Source: Clostridia bacterium (lineage in GTDB: Bacteria; Bacillota; Clostridia; Oscillospirales; Acutalibacteraceae). Taken from it: a DNA stretch of 64,000 nucleotides. The notes below the pieces were generated by a model. That model saw only the letters and a list, made by a program, of their open reading frames with translations. It was not told where the DNA came from and made no database searches. Shown one piece after another: positions 23,745-31,939 of this stretch. The translations under genes were made by a program, and so were the position numbers. The stretch is from the NCBI GenBank assembly GCA_017452785.1, contig JAFTLT010000051.1, positions 1-64,000 of the forward strand, in the 5' to 3' direction. Position 1 is the stretch's first letter. Every line of letters begins with the position of its first letter.

Positions 23745-23750
23745 AAGTGA

Positions 23751-23779
23751 ATTATATCTCACTTGCAAAAATAAGTCAA
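23751..23779 (-). promoter_or_regulatory. Promoter of the pheST T-box transcript
   Basis: On the minus strand TTGACT (23779-23774), a 17-bp spacer and TATAAT (23756-23751). Confidence 0.88.
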
Positions 23780-23797
23780 GAGAAAACAGGAAAATTG

Positions 23798-24108
23798 CTT
23801 ATCAGAGATGCTGATAAGAGGCTAATAAGACGCTAATAAGATGCTAATAAGATGCTAATAAGATGAAAAACCTAGAGTTTATAAGGGTTCAGAGGCATTT
23901 TCTTATTAATATGATGATATTTTTTGTAATTTATATTTTTTGCTTAATTAAAGATTTATATTTATAGAAATATTGATAAGATAATAAGATTTTATATAAC
24001 AGATACGCAGAAAACAGCCTTTCCCTTTTTAATGGGAAGGTGTCACGAAGTGACGGATGAGGTGAAAAAACAAGAGAGTCGGTAACAAATACCAACTCTC
24101 TTTGCGGA
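23798..24108 (-). repeat. Dispersed intergenic element, copy 2, with 11-bp iterons
   Basis: This element is inverted relative to copy 1 at 15664. It has the matching hairpin (AGAGAGTCGGTA/TACCAACTCTCT, 24073-24101), the 38-bp identical core (23973-24010) and the AGAGTTTATAAGGGTT block (23874-23889). Beyond these are five tandem 11-bp units of the type GCTAATAAGAT (23810-23864), preceded by a CTTATCAG/CTGATAAG dyad. An internal REP-like fragment separates core and hairpin. The gap 23780-24197 has no gene. Confidence 0.8.
24017..24062 (+). repeat. Partial REP-like palindromic repeat inside the dispersed element
   Basis: GCCTTTCCC-TTTTTAAT-GGGAAGG, then GTGTCACGAAGTGACGGATG and AGGTG, reproduces the left half of the full repeats at 39396 and 39938. 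Copy 1 of the dispersed element has a short degenerate match (ACCCCATGCGGCACT) at the same place. So the fragment is old and nested, not a fresh insertion. Confidence 0.75.
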
Positions 24109-24197
24109 TATAATTTTACTTATCAGCAGGCGGTAAACCTGCGACCACAATTGCTAATTACACAAAGGGGGTCATTGATTGTGGGGGGAAGTATGCA

Positions 24198-25472
24198 TTA
24201 TTCCTTAACGGGAGCAACTCTGGGCTTATCAACCTTGGGGCTGATTTCTCCTGCCTTGGTCAGAGCTATCTTTGTCAGTGTGGGACCGAAGAGCTCATAA
24301 ATGAGAACACCGAAGAGGACAATGTTTCTTATGATTAGACCCTCTGCGCCGAGCTCAGCCATAACTGTGATTGACATGCCAAGGGCAACGCCTGCCTGAG
24401 GCAGCAGTGTAATGCCGAGATATTTTTTGATGTGAGGCTCACACTTTACGAAGCCTGAGCTTATTCTTGCACCGAGATATTTGCCGGCAGAACGGGAGAT
24501 AATATATATTGCACCGATGCCTACAATGGCAAGGTCCCTGAAAACAGAAAACTCAAGCTCTGCACCGCTGAGAACAAAGAAAAGGATGAAGAGAGGAGCA
24601 GTCCATTTGTCGGTCTTTTCCATAAGGTCAGGTGAGAAATCGCAGATGTTGCAGAAAATTGTGCCAAGCATCATGCATACAAGCAGCGGTGAGAAGCCGA
24701 CTGCAACGGCGCCAATATTAAACTTGAGCTTTGCAAGGGCAACAGCAAGAAAAATTGATGTGATAACAAGTGCCTGACGCTTTGTGTTTGAACGGAAAAA
24801 CTTTTCAGTGAAGGAGAGGACATAGCCGATAACTGCGCCGAGAATAAGGGAAGCGAATATTTCAACCAGAGGGTCAACCAAAACGGAAATAAGGCTGAGC
24901 TCACCGTTGTGAAGCGTTTTTGCAACACCGAGTGACACGGCAAAAATGATAAGACCGACGGCATCGTCAAGGGCAACTATGGGCAAAAGCAGTGAAGTGA
25001 GCTTACCCTTAGCTTTATATTGACGAACAACCATAAGTGTGGCAGCCGGTGCTGTGGCAGAGGCAATTGCGCCTAAAATAATTGCTGTTGAGAGGGGGAG
25101 CTTATCCTCACCTAAGATAAAGTGAAAACCGATGAGTACCCCATCGACGAGCAAGGTAGTGATAACTGCCTGAAAAATGCCGATAACCGTTGCCTGCTTA
25201 CCTGTCTTTTTAAGCTGTGACAGACGGAATTCATCACCTATAGCAAAGGCGATAAAGCCGAGAGCTACATCGTTTATAATGCTCATGGCGCTGACTTCAT
25301 CAGTTGTTGTGAAGCCGAGACCTTTAATGCCGAGAAGACCGAGGCAGTAAGGGCCGATAAGTATGCCTGCAATGAGATAGCCTGTAACGGCAGGGAGCTT
25401 CAGGGGCTTGACAACCCTTGACATCAAAAGACCTGCACTCAGAGCAACGGCAATGCCTAATAAAGTTTCCAT
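24198..25472 (-). CDS. Monovalent cation:proton antiporter, CPA2 family
   Basis: A 424-aa membrane protein with about 12-13 helices and no C-terminal TrkA-N domain. CPA2 markers are LKLPAVTGYLIAGILIGP near the start, FAIGDEFRLSQLKK, and the unwound-helix region SATAPAATLMVVRQYKAKG followed by LLPIVALDDAVGLIIFAVSL, whose acidic residues suit ion coupling. The family exchanges Na+ or K+ for H+. The ATG at 25472 is preferred because AGAAGG lies 8 nt upstream and a longer reading adds 41 polar residues with no ribosome site. The gene stands alone, and a CCACAAT/ATTGTGG dyad (24145-24184) lies past its end. Confidence 0.88.
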   Translation of the reverse strand: METLLGIAVALSAGLLMSRVVKPLKLPAVTGYLIAGILIGPYCLGLLGIKGLGFTTTDEVSAMSIINDVALGFIAFAIGDEFRLSQLKKTGKQATVIGIFQAVITTLLVDGVLIGFHFILGEDKLPLSTAIILGAIASATAPAATLMVVRQYKAKGKLTSLLLPIVALDDAVGLIIFAVSLGVAKTLHNGELSLISVLVDPLVEIFASLILGAVIGYVLSFTEKFFRSNTKRQALVITSIFLAVALAKLKFNIGAVAVGFSPLLVCMMLGTIFCNICDFSPDLMEKTDKWTAPLFILFFVLSGAELEFSVFRDLAIVGIGAIYIISRSAGKYLGARISSGFVKCEPHIKKYLGITLLPQAGVALGMSITVMAELGAEGLIIRNIVLFGVLIYELFGPTLTKIALTKAGEISPKVDKPRVAPVKE

Positions 25473-25602
25473 AATCAAGACCTTCTTCTTTATTGATTTA
25501 ACCGCTATATTATAGTTTTGGCACCCCGAAAAGTCAATTACAACTTTCACCAATAATGAGTCTGTTTTTCCTTTATTTTTCTTAAAGTTACACAATAAAT
25601 GT

Positions 25603-25646
25603 CCACCTGCATAAAACTAAAACTATGCGGGTGGGTTTTATTTTCA
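25603..25646 (+). terminator. Orphan hairpin with T-rich tail
   Basis: CCACCTGCATA (25603-25613) pairs with TATGCGGGTGG (25624-25634, one wobble), followed by GTTTTATTTTC. The tail and part of the stem (GGGTGG-N-TTTATTTTCATT) are repeated about 25 bp downstream. It lies between the divergent antiporter and LysR genes with no plus-strand gene to end, so it may be insulation or a relic. Confidence 0.45.
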
Positions 25647-25678
25647 TTATACGTGGGTGGATATTTATTTTCATTTAA

Positions 25679-25707
25679 TTGACAAATTGCCTCAGGTGAG
25701 TTATATT
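25679..25707 (+). promoter_or_regulatory. Promoter of the LysR-family gene
   Basis: TTGACA (25679-25684), a 17-bp spacer and TATATT (25702-25707). Confidence 0.75.
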
Positions 25708-25744
25708 TAGAATGTATAATTATAATAAAATTGGAGCAGAAACT

Positions 25745-26632
25745 ATGGCAGATCTGAAACGCTTTGAATATGTGCTGGCATTAAGCGAATATAAAAACTT
25801 TTCTCAGGCAGCAGCACAGCTTAATATCTCTCAGTCAACTCTGAGTCAGTATATTCAGAAAATTGAAAAAGAAATAGGTGTCAGCCTTTTTGACAGGTCT
25901 GTTTCACCTCTTAAGCTGACTCAGTACGGTGAAATATATGTCAAAGGTGCAAGAAAAATTATTGATGCTTACTGTGAAACTCTCGACAGCATAGGTGATG
26001 CAGATTCAGGGGCTTTCGGCAGTGTACGTGTAGGTCTTTCGCCTTCAAGAGCAGGCTTTATGCTGCCGGAGGTCATTTCAAAATTCAGCGAAATTTATCC
26101 TGATGTGACCCTTAAATTTATTGAGAGCAAATCTAAGGATATAATGAAAAATCTTGCAGAGGGCAACATCGATTTTGCCTATACCGTAACTTCACAAGGG
26201 GATTCCTATGAGGATTACACTGTTATAGGTGTGGATAAGGAAAGAATTATGCTTGTGACTTCACCGGATGTTAATCTTGGTGAAGTCGAGGTTGATTTCA
26301 GATGTGCCGAAGCTCTCAGATTTATTCTGCTTGAAGAAAATCAGTTACTGACACAGATTTTTTATCATCTTTGCAAAAAAAGCGGCGTTTCACCTGAAAG
26401 ATATATCTGTGTTTCTGAGCTCTCAACGGCAATAGCCTTGGTTAAAAGCGGCATGGGGGTTATGCTTCTGCCTTCAAGCTACAGAAATTACGGCAAGCTT
26501 AAAAGTGAGCTTAATTTCTATGGAATAAAACAGTCAGACTCAGTCAGAGAGCTTGCGGTTATATATAAAAAAGATAAATATATTAATAAACCAATGAAAG
26601 CTCTTGTGAAAATAATGTGTAATAATATGTAA
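25745..26632 (+). CDS. LysR-family transcriptional regulator
   Basis: A 295-aa regulator with an N-terminal winged HTH (residues 1-62, LKRFEYVLALSEYKNFSQAA, then NISQSTLSQYIQKIEKEIG) and a periplasmic-binding-protein-like effector domain (about 85-290, GSVRVGLSPSRAGFMLPEVI). The ATG at 25745 follows GGAG by 8 nt. It sits 129 bp ahead of the Liv-type import operon on the same strand, so it is the obvious candidate regulator of that operon, responding to the imported compound or its breakdown product. This control is inferred from position. Confidence 0.88.
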   Translation: MADLKRFEYVLALSEYKNFSQAAAQLNISQSTLSQYIQKIEKEIGVSLFDRSVSPLKLTQYGEIYVKGARKIIDAYCETLDSIGDADSGAFGSVRVGLSPSRAGFMLPEVISKFSEIYPDVTLKFIESKSKDIMKNLAEGNIDFAYTVTSQGDSYEDYTVIGVDKERIMLVTSPDVNLGEVEVDFRCAEALRFILLEENQLLTQIFYHLCKKSGVSPERYICVSELSTAIALVKSGMGVMLLPSSYRNYGKLKSELNFYGIKQSDSVRELAVIYKKDKYINKPMKALVKIMCNNM

Positions 26633-26675
26633 CAATACTTTTACATTTATAATCCCTTTTGTTAAAAATTAACTA

Positions 26676-26723
26676 TTGACTCAGAAAGAGTTTTTTGTTA
26701 TACTTGATATCGGAAAAACCGAT
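26676..26723 (+). promoter_or_regulatory. Promoter and dyad of the import operon
   Basis: TTGACT (26676-26681), a 17-bp spacer and TATACT (26699-26704). A perfect dyad, ATCGG-AAAAA-CCGAT (26709-26723), sits at the expected transcription start, and AAAAACCGAT recurs at 26735-26744. These could be operator half-sites. Confidence 0.75.
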
Positions 26724-26761
26724 TTGACATATCTAAAAAACCGATAAAGGAGAATGCGACT

Positions 26762-27964
26762 ATGAAACGATTAATATGTGTGCTGCTCTGTTTTGCTCTT
26801 TGTGCAGGGCTTATGTTTTCACTGACAGGCTGCGGTGAAGAAGAAAGCAGTGATGTTATACGCATAGGCTCAATTCATCCCTTGACGGGAAGCATGGCTT
26901 ATGAGGGTCAGGCACTTGTCAATTCACAAAAAATTGCAATAGATCGCATTAATGAAGCAGGCGGCATAAACGGCAAAAAGCTGGAGCTTAAGGTTGTTGA
27001 CAGCCTTGGCACTGCAGGCGGAGCGGCAACAGCAGCTCAGAAGCTGATAAATATGAATGTGTGTGCTCTTACAGGTACGTATACAAGCGGCTCTGCACAG
27101 GTGGTTTCCCGTACAGCAGAAAAGTTTTCCGTACCCTTTGTTGTAACTGTTGCAGCAAGTGAAACTCTGCTGACAAACGGCTATAAATATTCTTTCAGAA
27201 TTCAGCCAAGCACAGTTACATTTTCACAGAACTTTATTGAATATATTCCTTCAATCAAAACAGACGATATGAAAACCGTAGCTATTATTTATGAGGACTC
27301 CAATTACGGTGCAGGTATTGCGGGATATATTGAAAAGAATATAGAAAAAACAGGTCTTGAAATTATCGGGATGATTCCCTACAGTGCTTCGGCATCGACT
27401 CTCAGCTCAGAGGTAACAAAGCTGGTTGCACTGAGCCCAGATATTCTCATTCCCGTCGGTTATTATTCAGACCAGAATCTGCTTGCAAAAGAGATTATAG
27501 ACAGAGATGTTACCTTCCCAATGATTATGGGCGTTGCCAACGGTGCTTTTTCTGACGCAAAGTTCACTGATACCTATGGTACTGCTGCAGACGGATTTTT
27601 TGATATAAACTATCGTTATAATCCTAACAGTGATGAGGCAGACTATTTGCTTAATAAATACCGTGAGCTTTACGGCGAGGAAATTCCCGTCTGTGCAATT
27701 TACGGCTATGAATCAATTATGGTTATTGCAGATGCTCTCAGGCGTGCAGGTACCGCAGACCATGAGGCATTAAGAGAAGCTCTGGCACAGATAAATATGA
27801 CAGATCATCTGCTTCCTCAGAATGAAATTCTCTTTGATGAAGCAGGTGAAAATATCAATTCTGCAGGCGTACTCATTCAGATTCAGAACGGTAAGCAGGT
27901 TATCGTTTATCCCAAGGAATATGCCGAAGGTGAAATCATAAGAAAAGGGGAGGGCAAAGAGTAA
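26762..27964 (+). CDS. ABC importer substrate-binding lipoprotein, branched-chain amino acid (LivK) family
   Basis: A 400-aa type I periplasmic-binding protein attached outside the membrane by lipid. The signal peptide ends in the lipobox LTGC (Cys near residue 24). The mature part shows the LivK/AmiC pattern IRIGSIHPLTGSMAYEGQAL and NEAGGINGKKLELKVVDS. LivK-type proteins bind branched-chain amino acids, but the same fold also serves for amides, urea (UrtA) and other nitrogen compounds. The downstream amidohydrolases make a cyclic ureide or amide a good candidate ligand. It opens the liv-type operon and overlaps the permease start by one base. Confidence 0.9.
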   Translation: MKRLICVLLCFALCAGLMFSLTGCGEEESSDVIRIGSIHPLTGSMAYEGQALVNSQKIAIDRINEAGGINGKKLELKVVDSLGTAGGAATAAQKLINMNVCALTGTYTSGSAQVVSRTAEKFSVPFVVTVAASETLLTNGYKYSFRIQPSTVTFSQNFIEYIPSIKTDDMKTVAIIYEDSNYGAGIAGYIEKNIEKTGLEIIGMIPYSASASTLSSEVTKLVALSPDILIPVGYYSDQNLLAKEIIDRDVTFPMIMGVANGAFSDAKFTDTYGTAADGFFDINYRYNPNSDEADYLLNKYRELYGEEIPVCAIYGYESIMVIADALRRAGTADHEALREALAQINMTDHLLPQNEILFDEAGENINSAGVLIQIQNGKQVIVYPKEYAEGEIIRKGEGKE

Positions 27965-28842
27965 TGAATATGCAGATTTTTCAGGCACTGCTTGACGGTG
28001 TGCTTATGGGCGGTGTTTATGCTCTTGCCGCTTTAGGTCTTTCTCTTATATTTGGTGTTATGAAAATAACAAACTTTGCCCACGGCGCTATGATGACAGT
28101 CGGCATGTATACTGTTTATGTGGTGTCAACGGGTCTTGGCATAAGTCCTTATATTTCGCTGATATTCGCTGCAGTTACTCTTTTTGTGTTGGGATATGTT
28201 ATTCAGCATTTTCTTATTGATAAAATCTCTCAGGCACCGACACACAATCAGCTGCTGCTGACACTGGGTATTGCATATATTCTTGAAAACGGCTTGCTTG
28301 CAGTTTTCACACCTAACTATAAAACACTTGAGGTTGATGACTTTGAAGGCTCTATAAAGCTCGGTCAGATTACACTAAGCCCGGAAAAGTTAGTGGCTTT
28401 CGCAGTTGTGTTTGTTGTTACGGCTGTTATATATCTCATGCTTTACCGCACCCGTACCGGCAAGGCAATAAGAGCCTGCTCACAAAACAGAGAAGGCGCT
28501 CAGCTTATGGGCATTGTTATAAAAAAGACAAATGCAATCGCTTTCGGTATCGGTGCTCTTTGCACAGGTATTGCAGGTGCATTGCTCACACCTATACTCA
28601 GCATTTATCCCACCTTGGGTGAAACCTTTCAGCTCAAGTGCTTTGTTATAGCTATCTTAGGCGGTATGGGTAACCTTTGGGGTGCTCTCATATCAGGTCT
28701 TATTGTTGGTGTTGTTGAGTCTGTAACAGGTTATGTTGCAGGTGGCAGCTGGAGTGACCTTACGGTTTATGCTGCATTTATACTCATTCTTCTTGTTAAA
28801 CCATCAGGACTTTTCGGAAGGAGTAATCGCCGTGAACACTAA
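27964..28842 (+). CDS. ABC importer permease, LivH family
   Basis: A 292-aa integral membrane subunit with about eight helices. Family signatures are LDGVLMGGVYALAALGLSLIFGVMKITNFAHGAMM at the N terminus and AIRACSQNREGAQLMGI, the cytoplasmic loop that contacts the ATPase. It forms the channel together with the LivM-like protein. Its start shares a base with the stop of the binding-protein gene (TAATG). Confidence 0.93.
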   Translation: MNMQIFQALLDGVLMGGVYALAALGLSLIFGVMKITNFAHGAMMTVGMYTVYVVSTGLGISPYISLIFAAVTLFVLGYVIQHFLIDKISQAPTHNQLLLTLGIAYILENGLLAVFTPNYKTLEVDDFEGSIKLGQITLSPEKLVAFAVVFVVTAVIYLMLYRTRTGKAIRACSQNREGAQLMGIVIKKTNAIAFGIGALCTGIAGALLTPILSIYPTLGETFQLKCFVIAILGGMGNLWGALISGLIVGVVESVTGYVAGGSWSDLTVYAAFILILLVKPSGLFGRSNRREH

Positions 28843-29797
28843 AAAAATTAATCGCATAACCTTAACGGCACTGCTTGTTCTCGGCCTGATATTTCCCTTC
28901 TTTGCCGATTACTATGTGCTTTGCATAGGCATAAATGTGCTCATTGCAGCACTCTTGGGTCAGAGCTGGAATATAATGAGCGGATATGCAGGTCAGTTCT
29001 CTTTCGGCCATGCCGTTTTCTTTGGCATAGGTGCCTACACATCAACTGCACTTTACACAATGTTTGGCGTCACTCCGTGGCTGGGCATGATTATCGGTGC
29101 AGGTGTGGCTGCGGCAGTCGGTGCAATAATAGGCTTTCTCTCGTTCAGATATAAGCTCAGAGATGACTATTTTGCACTTGCTACTCTTGCCTTTGCAGAA
29201 ATTTTCCGCATACTTGTCAATAACACAAAAAGTCTCGGCGGTGCAACGGGCATACTTATTCCCTATTTGCAAAATCCCATGGAATATCAGTTCGCAAGTG
29301 ATAAAACCTACTATTATGTAATTCTTATTTTTGTTGCTCTTGCAACTGTTTATATTGCACTTATGTCAAAAAGCAAGCTCGGTCTCAACCTTGTTGCTAT
29401 CAAGGGCAATCAGGAGGCAGCTGCAGCATTGGGTGTCAATGTGCTGAAATATAAGCTTATTGCTATTTCCTCATCGGCAGCCTTTGCAGCACTTGCAGGC
29501 ACATTCTATGCTCAGTATTACGGCTTTATTGACCCGTCTATTGTGTTTGCATCCTCAATTTCCGTTGAGGCTATTGTGCCTTGTATTATCGGCGGCAGCG
29601 GCACACTTTACGGACCGCTCCTCGGCGCACTGCTTATTATTCCTCTGCAGGAGATCTGTAACTCTCTGTTCACATCAATCAGCGGTGTCAATATGATTGT
29701 GTACGGGGCAGTTATCGTTGCCTTTATACTTTTCTGCCCCGACGGAATTTTTGGAAGAATTATGAAAATCAAGGGTAAGAAGGGGGCAAAGAAATGA
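28832..29797 (+). CDS. ABC importer permease, LivM family
   Basis: A 321-aa second permease subunit. A GTG start at 28832 is chosen because GGAAGGAG lies 8 nt upstream. Earlier ATGs would give a 99-nt longer overlap with the previous gene and a non-membrane extension. Family features are GQSWNIMSGYAGQFSFGHAVFFGIGAYTS and the coupling loop VAIKGNQEAAAALGVNVLKYKL. It overlaps the LivH-like gene by 11 nt and the next gene by 4 nt. Confidence 0.92.
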   Translation: MNTKKINRITLTALLVLGLIFPFFADYYVLCIGINVLIAALLGQSWNIMSGYAGQFSFGHAVFFGIGAYTSTALYTMFGVTPWLGMIIGAGVAAAVGAIIGFLSFRYKLRDDYFALATLAFAEIFRILVNNTKSLGGATGILIPYLQNPMEYQFASDKTYYYVILIFVALATVYIALMSKSKLGLNLVAIKGNQEAAAALGVNVLKYKLIAISSSAAFAALAGTFYAQYYGFIDPSIVFASSISVEAIVPCIIGGSGTLYGPLLGALLIIPLQEICNSLFTSISGVNMIVYGAVIVAFILFCPDGIFGRIMKIKGKKGAKK

Positions 29798-30516
29798 TTT
29801 TACTTGAAGCTAAGGATGTCTGCAAATATTTCCACGGCAATAAAGCAGTGGATATGGTAAACATGACAATCAATGAGGGCGAAATAGTAGGTCTTATCGG
29901 CGCCAACGGTGCAGGAAAAACAACCTTTTTCAACTGCCTTACCGGTTACTATAAAGCCACAAGCGGCACAATTGCCTTTATGGGCAAAAGCATTGAAAAG
30001 GCAAAGCCCCATGTCATATGTAAAATGGGTGTGGGCAGAACCTTTCAGATAGCAAAGCCCTTCCACGGCCTTTCAGTGCTTGAAAACACTGTGGTGGGCG
30101 CTTATAATAAATGCAAGACCAAGTCTGACGCGTACAAAAAAGCAAGAGAATGCATCGACTTCACCGGTCTCGGCGATAAAGAAGGTCTTGATGCTGCAAG
30201 CCTTAACACAGGCGAGCAGAGACGACTTGAGCTTGCCCGTGCTCTTGCAACTCAGCCTAAGCTGCTTTTACTTGACGAGGTTATGGCGGGGCTCACTCCC
30301 ACAGAATCGGCAGAAATGGTTGAGCTTATCAGAAAAATCAGAGATTCGGGTGTAACAATACTGATGATTGAGCACATAATGCCTGCTCTTATGTCACTTT
30401 CAGACACGGTTTATGTTCTCGATCAGGGCAGACTCATAAGCAAGGGTACCCCTGAGGAAGTGTCTGCCGATAAGCAGGTTATCGAGTCTTATCTCGGCAA
30501 AAGTGCGGAGGTGTAA
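29794..30516 (+). CDS. ABC importer ATPase, LivG family
   Basis: A 240-aa nucleotide-binding subunit with Walker A GANGAGKTT (about residue 35), the LivG-specific GVGRTFQIAKPF segment, the ABC signature LNTGEQRRLELARALA and Walker B LLLLDEVMAGL. MAGL after the Walker B glutamate is typical of LivG. It pairs with the LivF-like ATPase that follows after 4 nt. Confidence 0.95.
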   Translation: MILLEAKDVCKYFHGNKAVDMVNMTINEGEIVGLIGANGAGKTTFFNCLTGYYKATSGTIAFMGKSIEKAKPHVICKMGVGRTFQIAKPFHGLSVLENTVVGAYNKCKTKSDAYKKARECIDFTGLGDKEGLDAASLNTGEQRRLELARALATQPKLLLLDEVMAGLTPTESAEMVELIRKIRDSGVTILMIEHIMPALMSLSDTVYVLDQGRLISKGTPEEVSADKQVIESYLGKSAEV

Positions 30517-30520
30517 ATAA

Positions 30521-31225
30521 ATGCTCCAGATTAAAAATCTTTTTGTCGGCTACGGCAAAGTAACTATAATTCAGGATTTATCAATGAAAATAGACAGCGG
30601 CGAGGTTGTGGCTCTCATCGGTGCCAACGGTACGGGTAAGACTACTCTTGTAAGAGCAATCTCAAAGCTCAATACAGTCAGCGGCGGCACAATCACCTTT
30701 GACGGTGAGAATATAACCGATCTTTCACCTGATAAAATCGTGGAAAAAGGCATTATTCAGGTGCCTGAGGGAAGAAAGCTTTTCGCTCAGATGAGCGTCA
30801 GAGAAAATCTTGAAATGGGTGCCTTTACCAAAAGAGCGAGAGTGAATGAAAAGGAAAATTTAGAGTATGTTTACTCTGTTTTCCCTGAGCTGAAAGCTAT
30901 GGAAAAGCAGGCCTGCGGCAACCTCAGTGGCGGACAGCAGCAGATGGTTGCTATAGGCAGAAGCATTATGGCTGAGCCGAAGCTGCTCATTCTTGACGAG
31001 CCGTCAATAGGTCTGTCACCCATAACAACACAGCATATGTTTGAAGCCATAAGAACAATAAATAAAAAAGGTATTTCCATTCTCATCACAGAGCAGAATG
31101 TGCAGGATGTGCTTAAAATGGCAAACAGAGCCTATGTTATGCAGCAGGGCAAAATTGTGCTCAGTGGCAAGGCTCAGGAAATATCAAAAAGCGAAGAGCT
31201 TAAAAAAATATATTTAGGAATGTAA
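30521..31225 (+). CDS. ABC importer ATPase, LivF family
   Basis: The second 234-aa nucleotide-binding subunit. Walker A is GANGTGKTT, the LivF-type QVPEGRKLFAQMSVREN is present, the signature is LSGGQQQMVAIGRSIM and Walker B is LLILDEPSIGLSP. With the binding protein and two permeases it completes a five-part importer of the hydrophobic-amino-acid-uptake class. Confidence 0.95.
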   Translation: MLQIKNLFVGYGKVTIIQDLSMKIDSGEVVALIGANGTGKTTLVRAISKLNTVSGGTITFDGENITDLSPDKIVEKGIIQVPEGRKLFAQMSVRENLEMGAFTKRARVNEKENLEYVYSVFPELKAMEKQACGNLSGGQQQMVAIGRSIMAEPKLLILDEPSIGLSPITTQHMFEAIRTINKKGISILITEQNVQDVLKMANRAYVMQQGKIVLSGKAQEISKSEELKKIYLGM

Positions 31226-31244
31226 AAGAAAGAAGGAAATCATT

Positions 31245-31937
31245 ATGCATGCATGGGAAGATTGTTTAACTGATGTTGACAGAATTGTTATTGAAAAGGG
31301 TCACTACGGTCAGCCCCGTGGCTTCGGCAAAAAGCCTCTTTTGCTGATAATTGACCTTCAGCCAAACTATATCGGTGCTGATATGCCTATTGAAGACCAG
31401 CTTGACGAATGGCCTTCAGGCGGCGGTGAGGCTTGCTGGACAGGTGTGAGAAGAATTCTTTCACTGCGTGACGTGGCAAGAGAATGCGGTGTGCCCATTT
31501 TTTACACGAGAAATGTGCAGAATGCAACCAATGCCTTTGACAGCTTTGCCACAAAGACAAAGCGTGACCAGACAAAGTATATCGACGGTGCACCTGAGGC
31601 AGACCTGCTTGACTGTGTTAAGCCTCTGCCCAATGAAATGATTATCCCAAAAAGCTACGCAAGTGCATTTTACGGCACACCGCTTCAGAGCTATCTTGTT
31701 AAATTAGGCATTGACACTGTTATTATTGTCGGCGGCTCAACAAGCGGCTGCTGCAGAGCAACTGCAGTTGATGCTGTTACAAGAAACTACAACCTCGGCT
31801 ATGTTGAGGATTGTCTTTTCGACCGTATCACAATTTCACACAAGGCTGCACTTCTTGATGTGTGGATGAAGTACGGCGATGTTGTAGACAGCGATTATGT
31901 GAAGGAATACTTCTACAGCCTTAAAGAGGAGAAATAA
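31245..31937 (+). CDS. Isochorismatase-family cysteine hydrolase, N-carbamoylsarcosine-amidase-like
   Basis: A 230-aa cytosolic amidohydrolase. The cysteine-hydrolase triad is visible: Asp37 (LLIIDLQPNY), Lys136 (IIPKSYAS) and Cys169 (GGSTSGCCRATAVDA). The TSGC-x-RAT context is the one found in N-carbamoylsarcosine amidohydrolase, which releases CO2 and ammonia from an N-carbamoyl amino acid. Isochorismatases and nicotinamidases usually differ at this position. It is 20 nt after the ABC importer genes and 3 nt before a hydantoinase. Ring opening of a hydantoin yields exactly the N-carbamoyl amino acid this enzyme type would cut. Substrate and stereochemistry are unknown. Confidence 0.8.
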   Translation: MHAWEDCLTDVDRIVIEKGHYGQPRGFGKKPLLLIIDLQPNYIGADMPIEDQLDEWPSGGGEACWTGVRRILSLRDVARECGVPIFYTRNVQNATNAFDSFATKTKRDQTKYIDGAPEADLLDCVKPLPNEMIIPKSYASAFYGTPLQSYLVKLGIDTVIIVGGSTSGCCRATAVDAVTRNYNLGYVEDCLFDRITISHKAALLDVWMKYGDVVDSDYVKEYFYSLKEEK

Positions 31938-31939
31938 TT

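Noticed and set aside
23810-23864. CRISPR or minisatellite-coded peptide
   Set aside because: The units are 11 bp without spacers, no cas genes are near and no frame is open through them.
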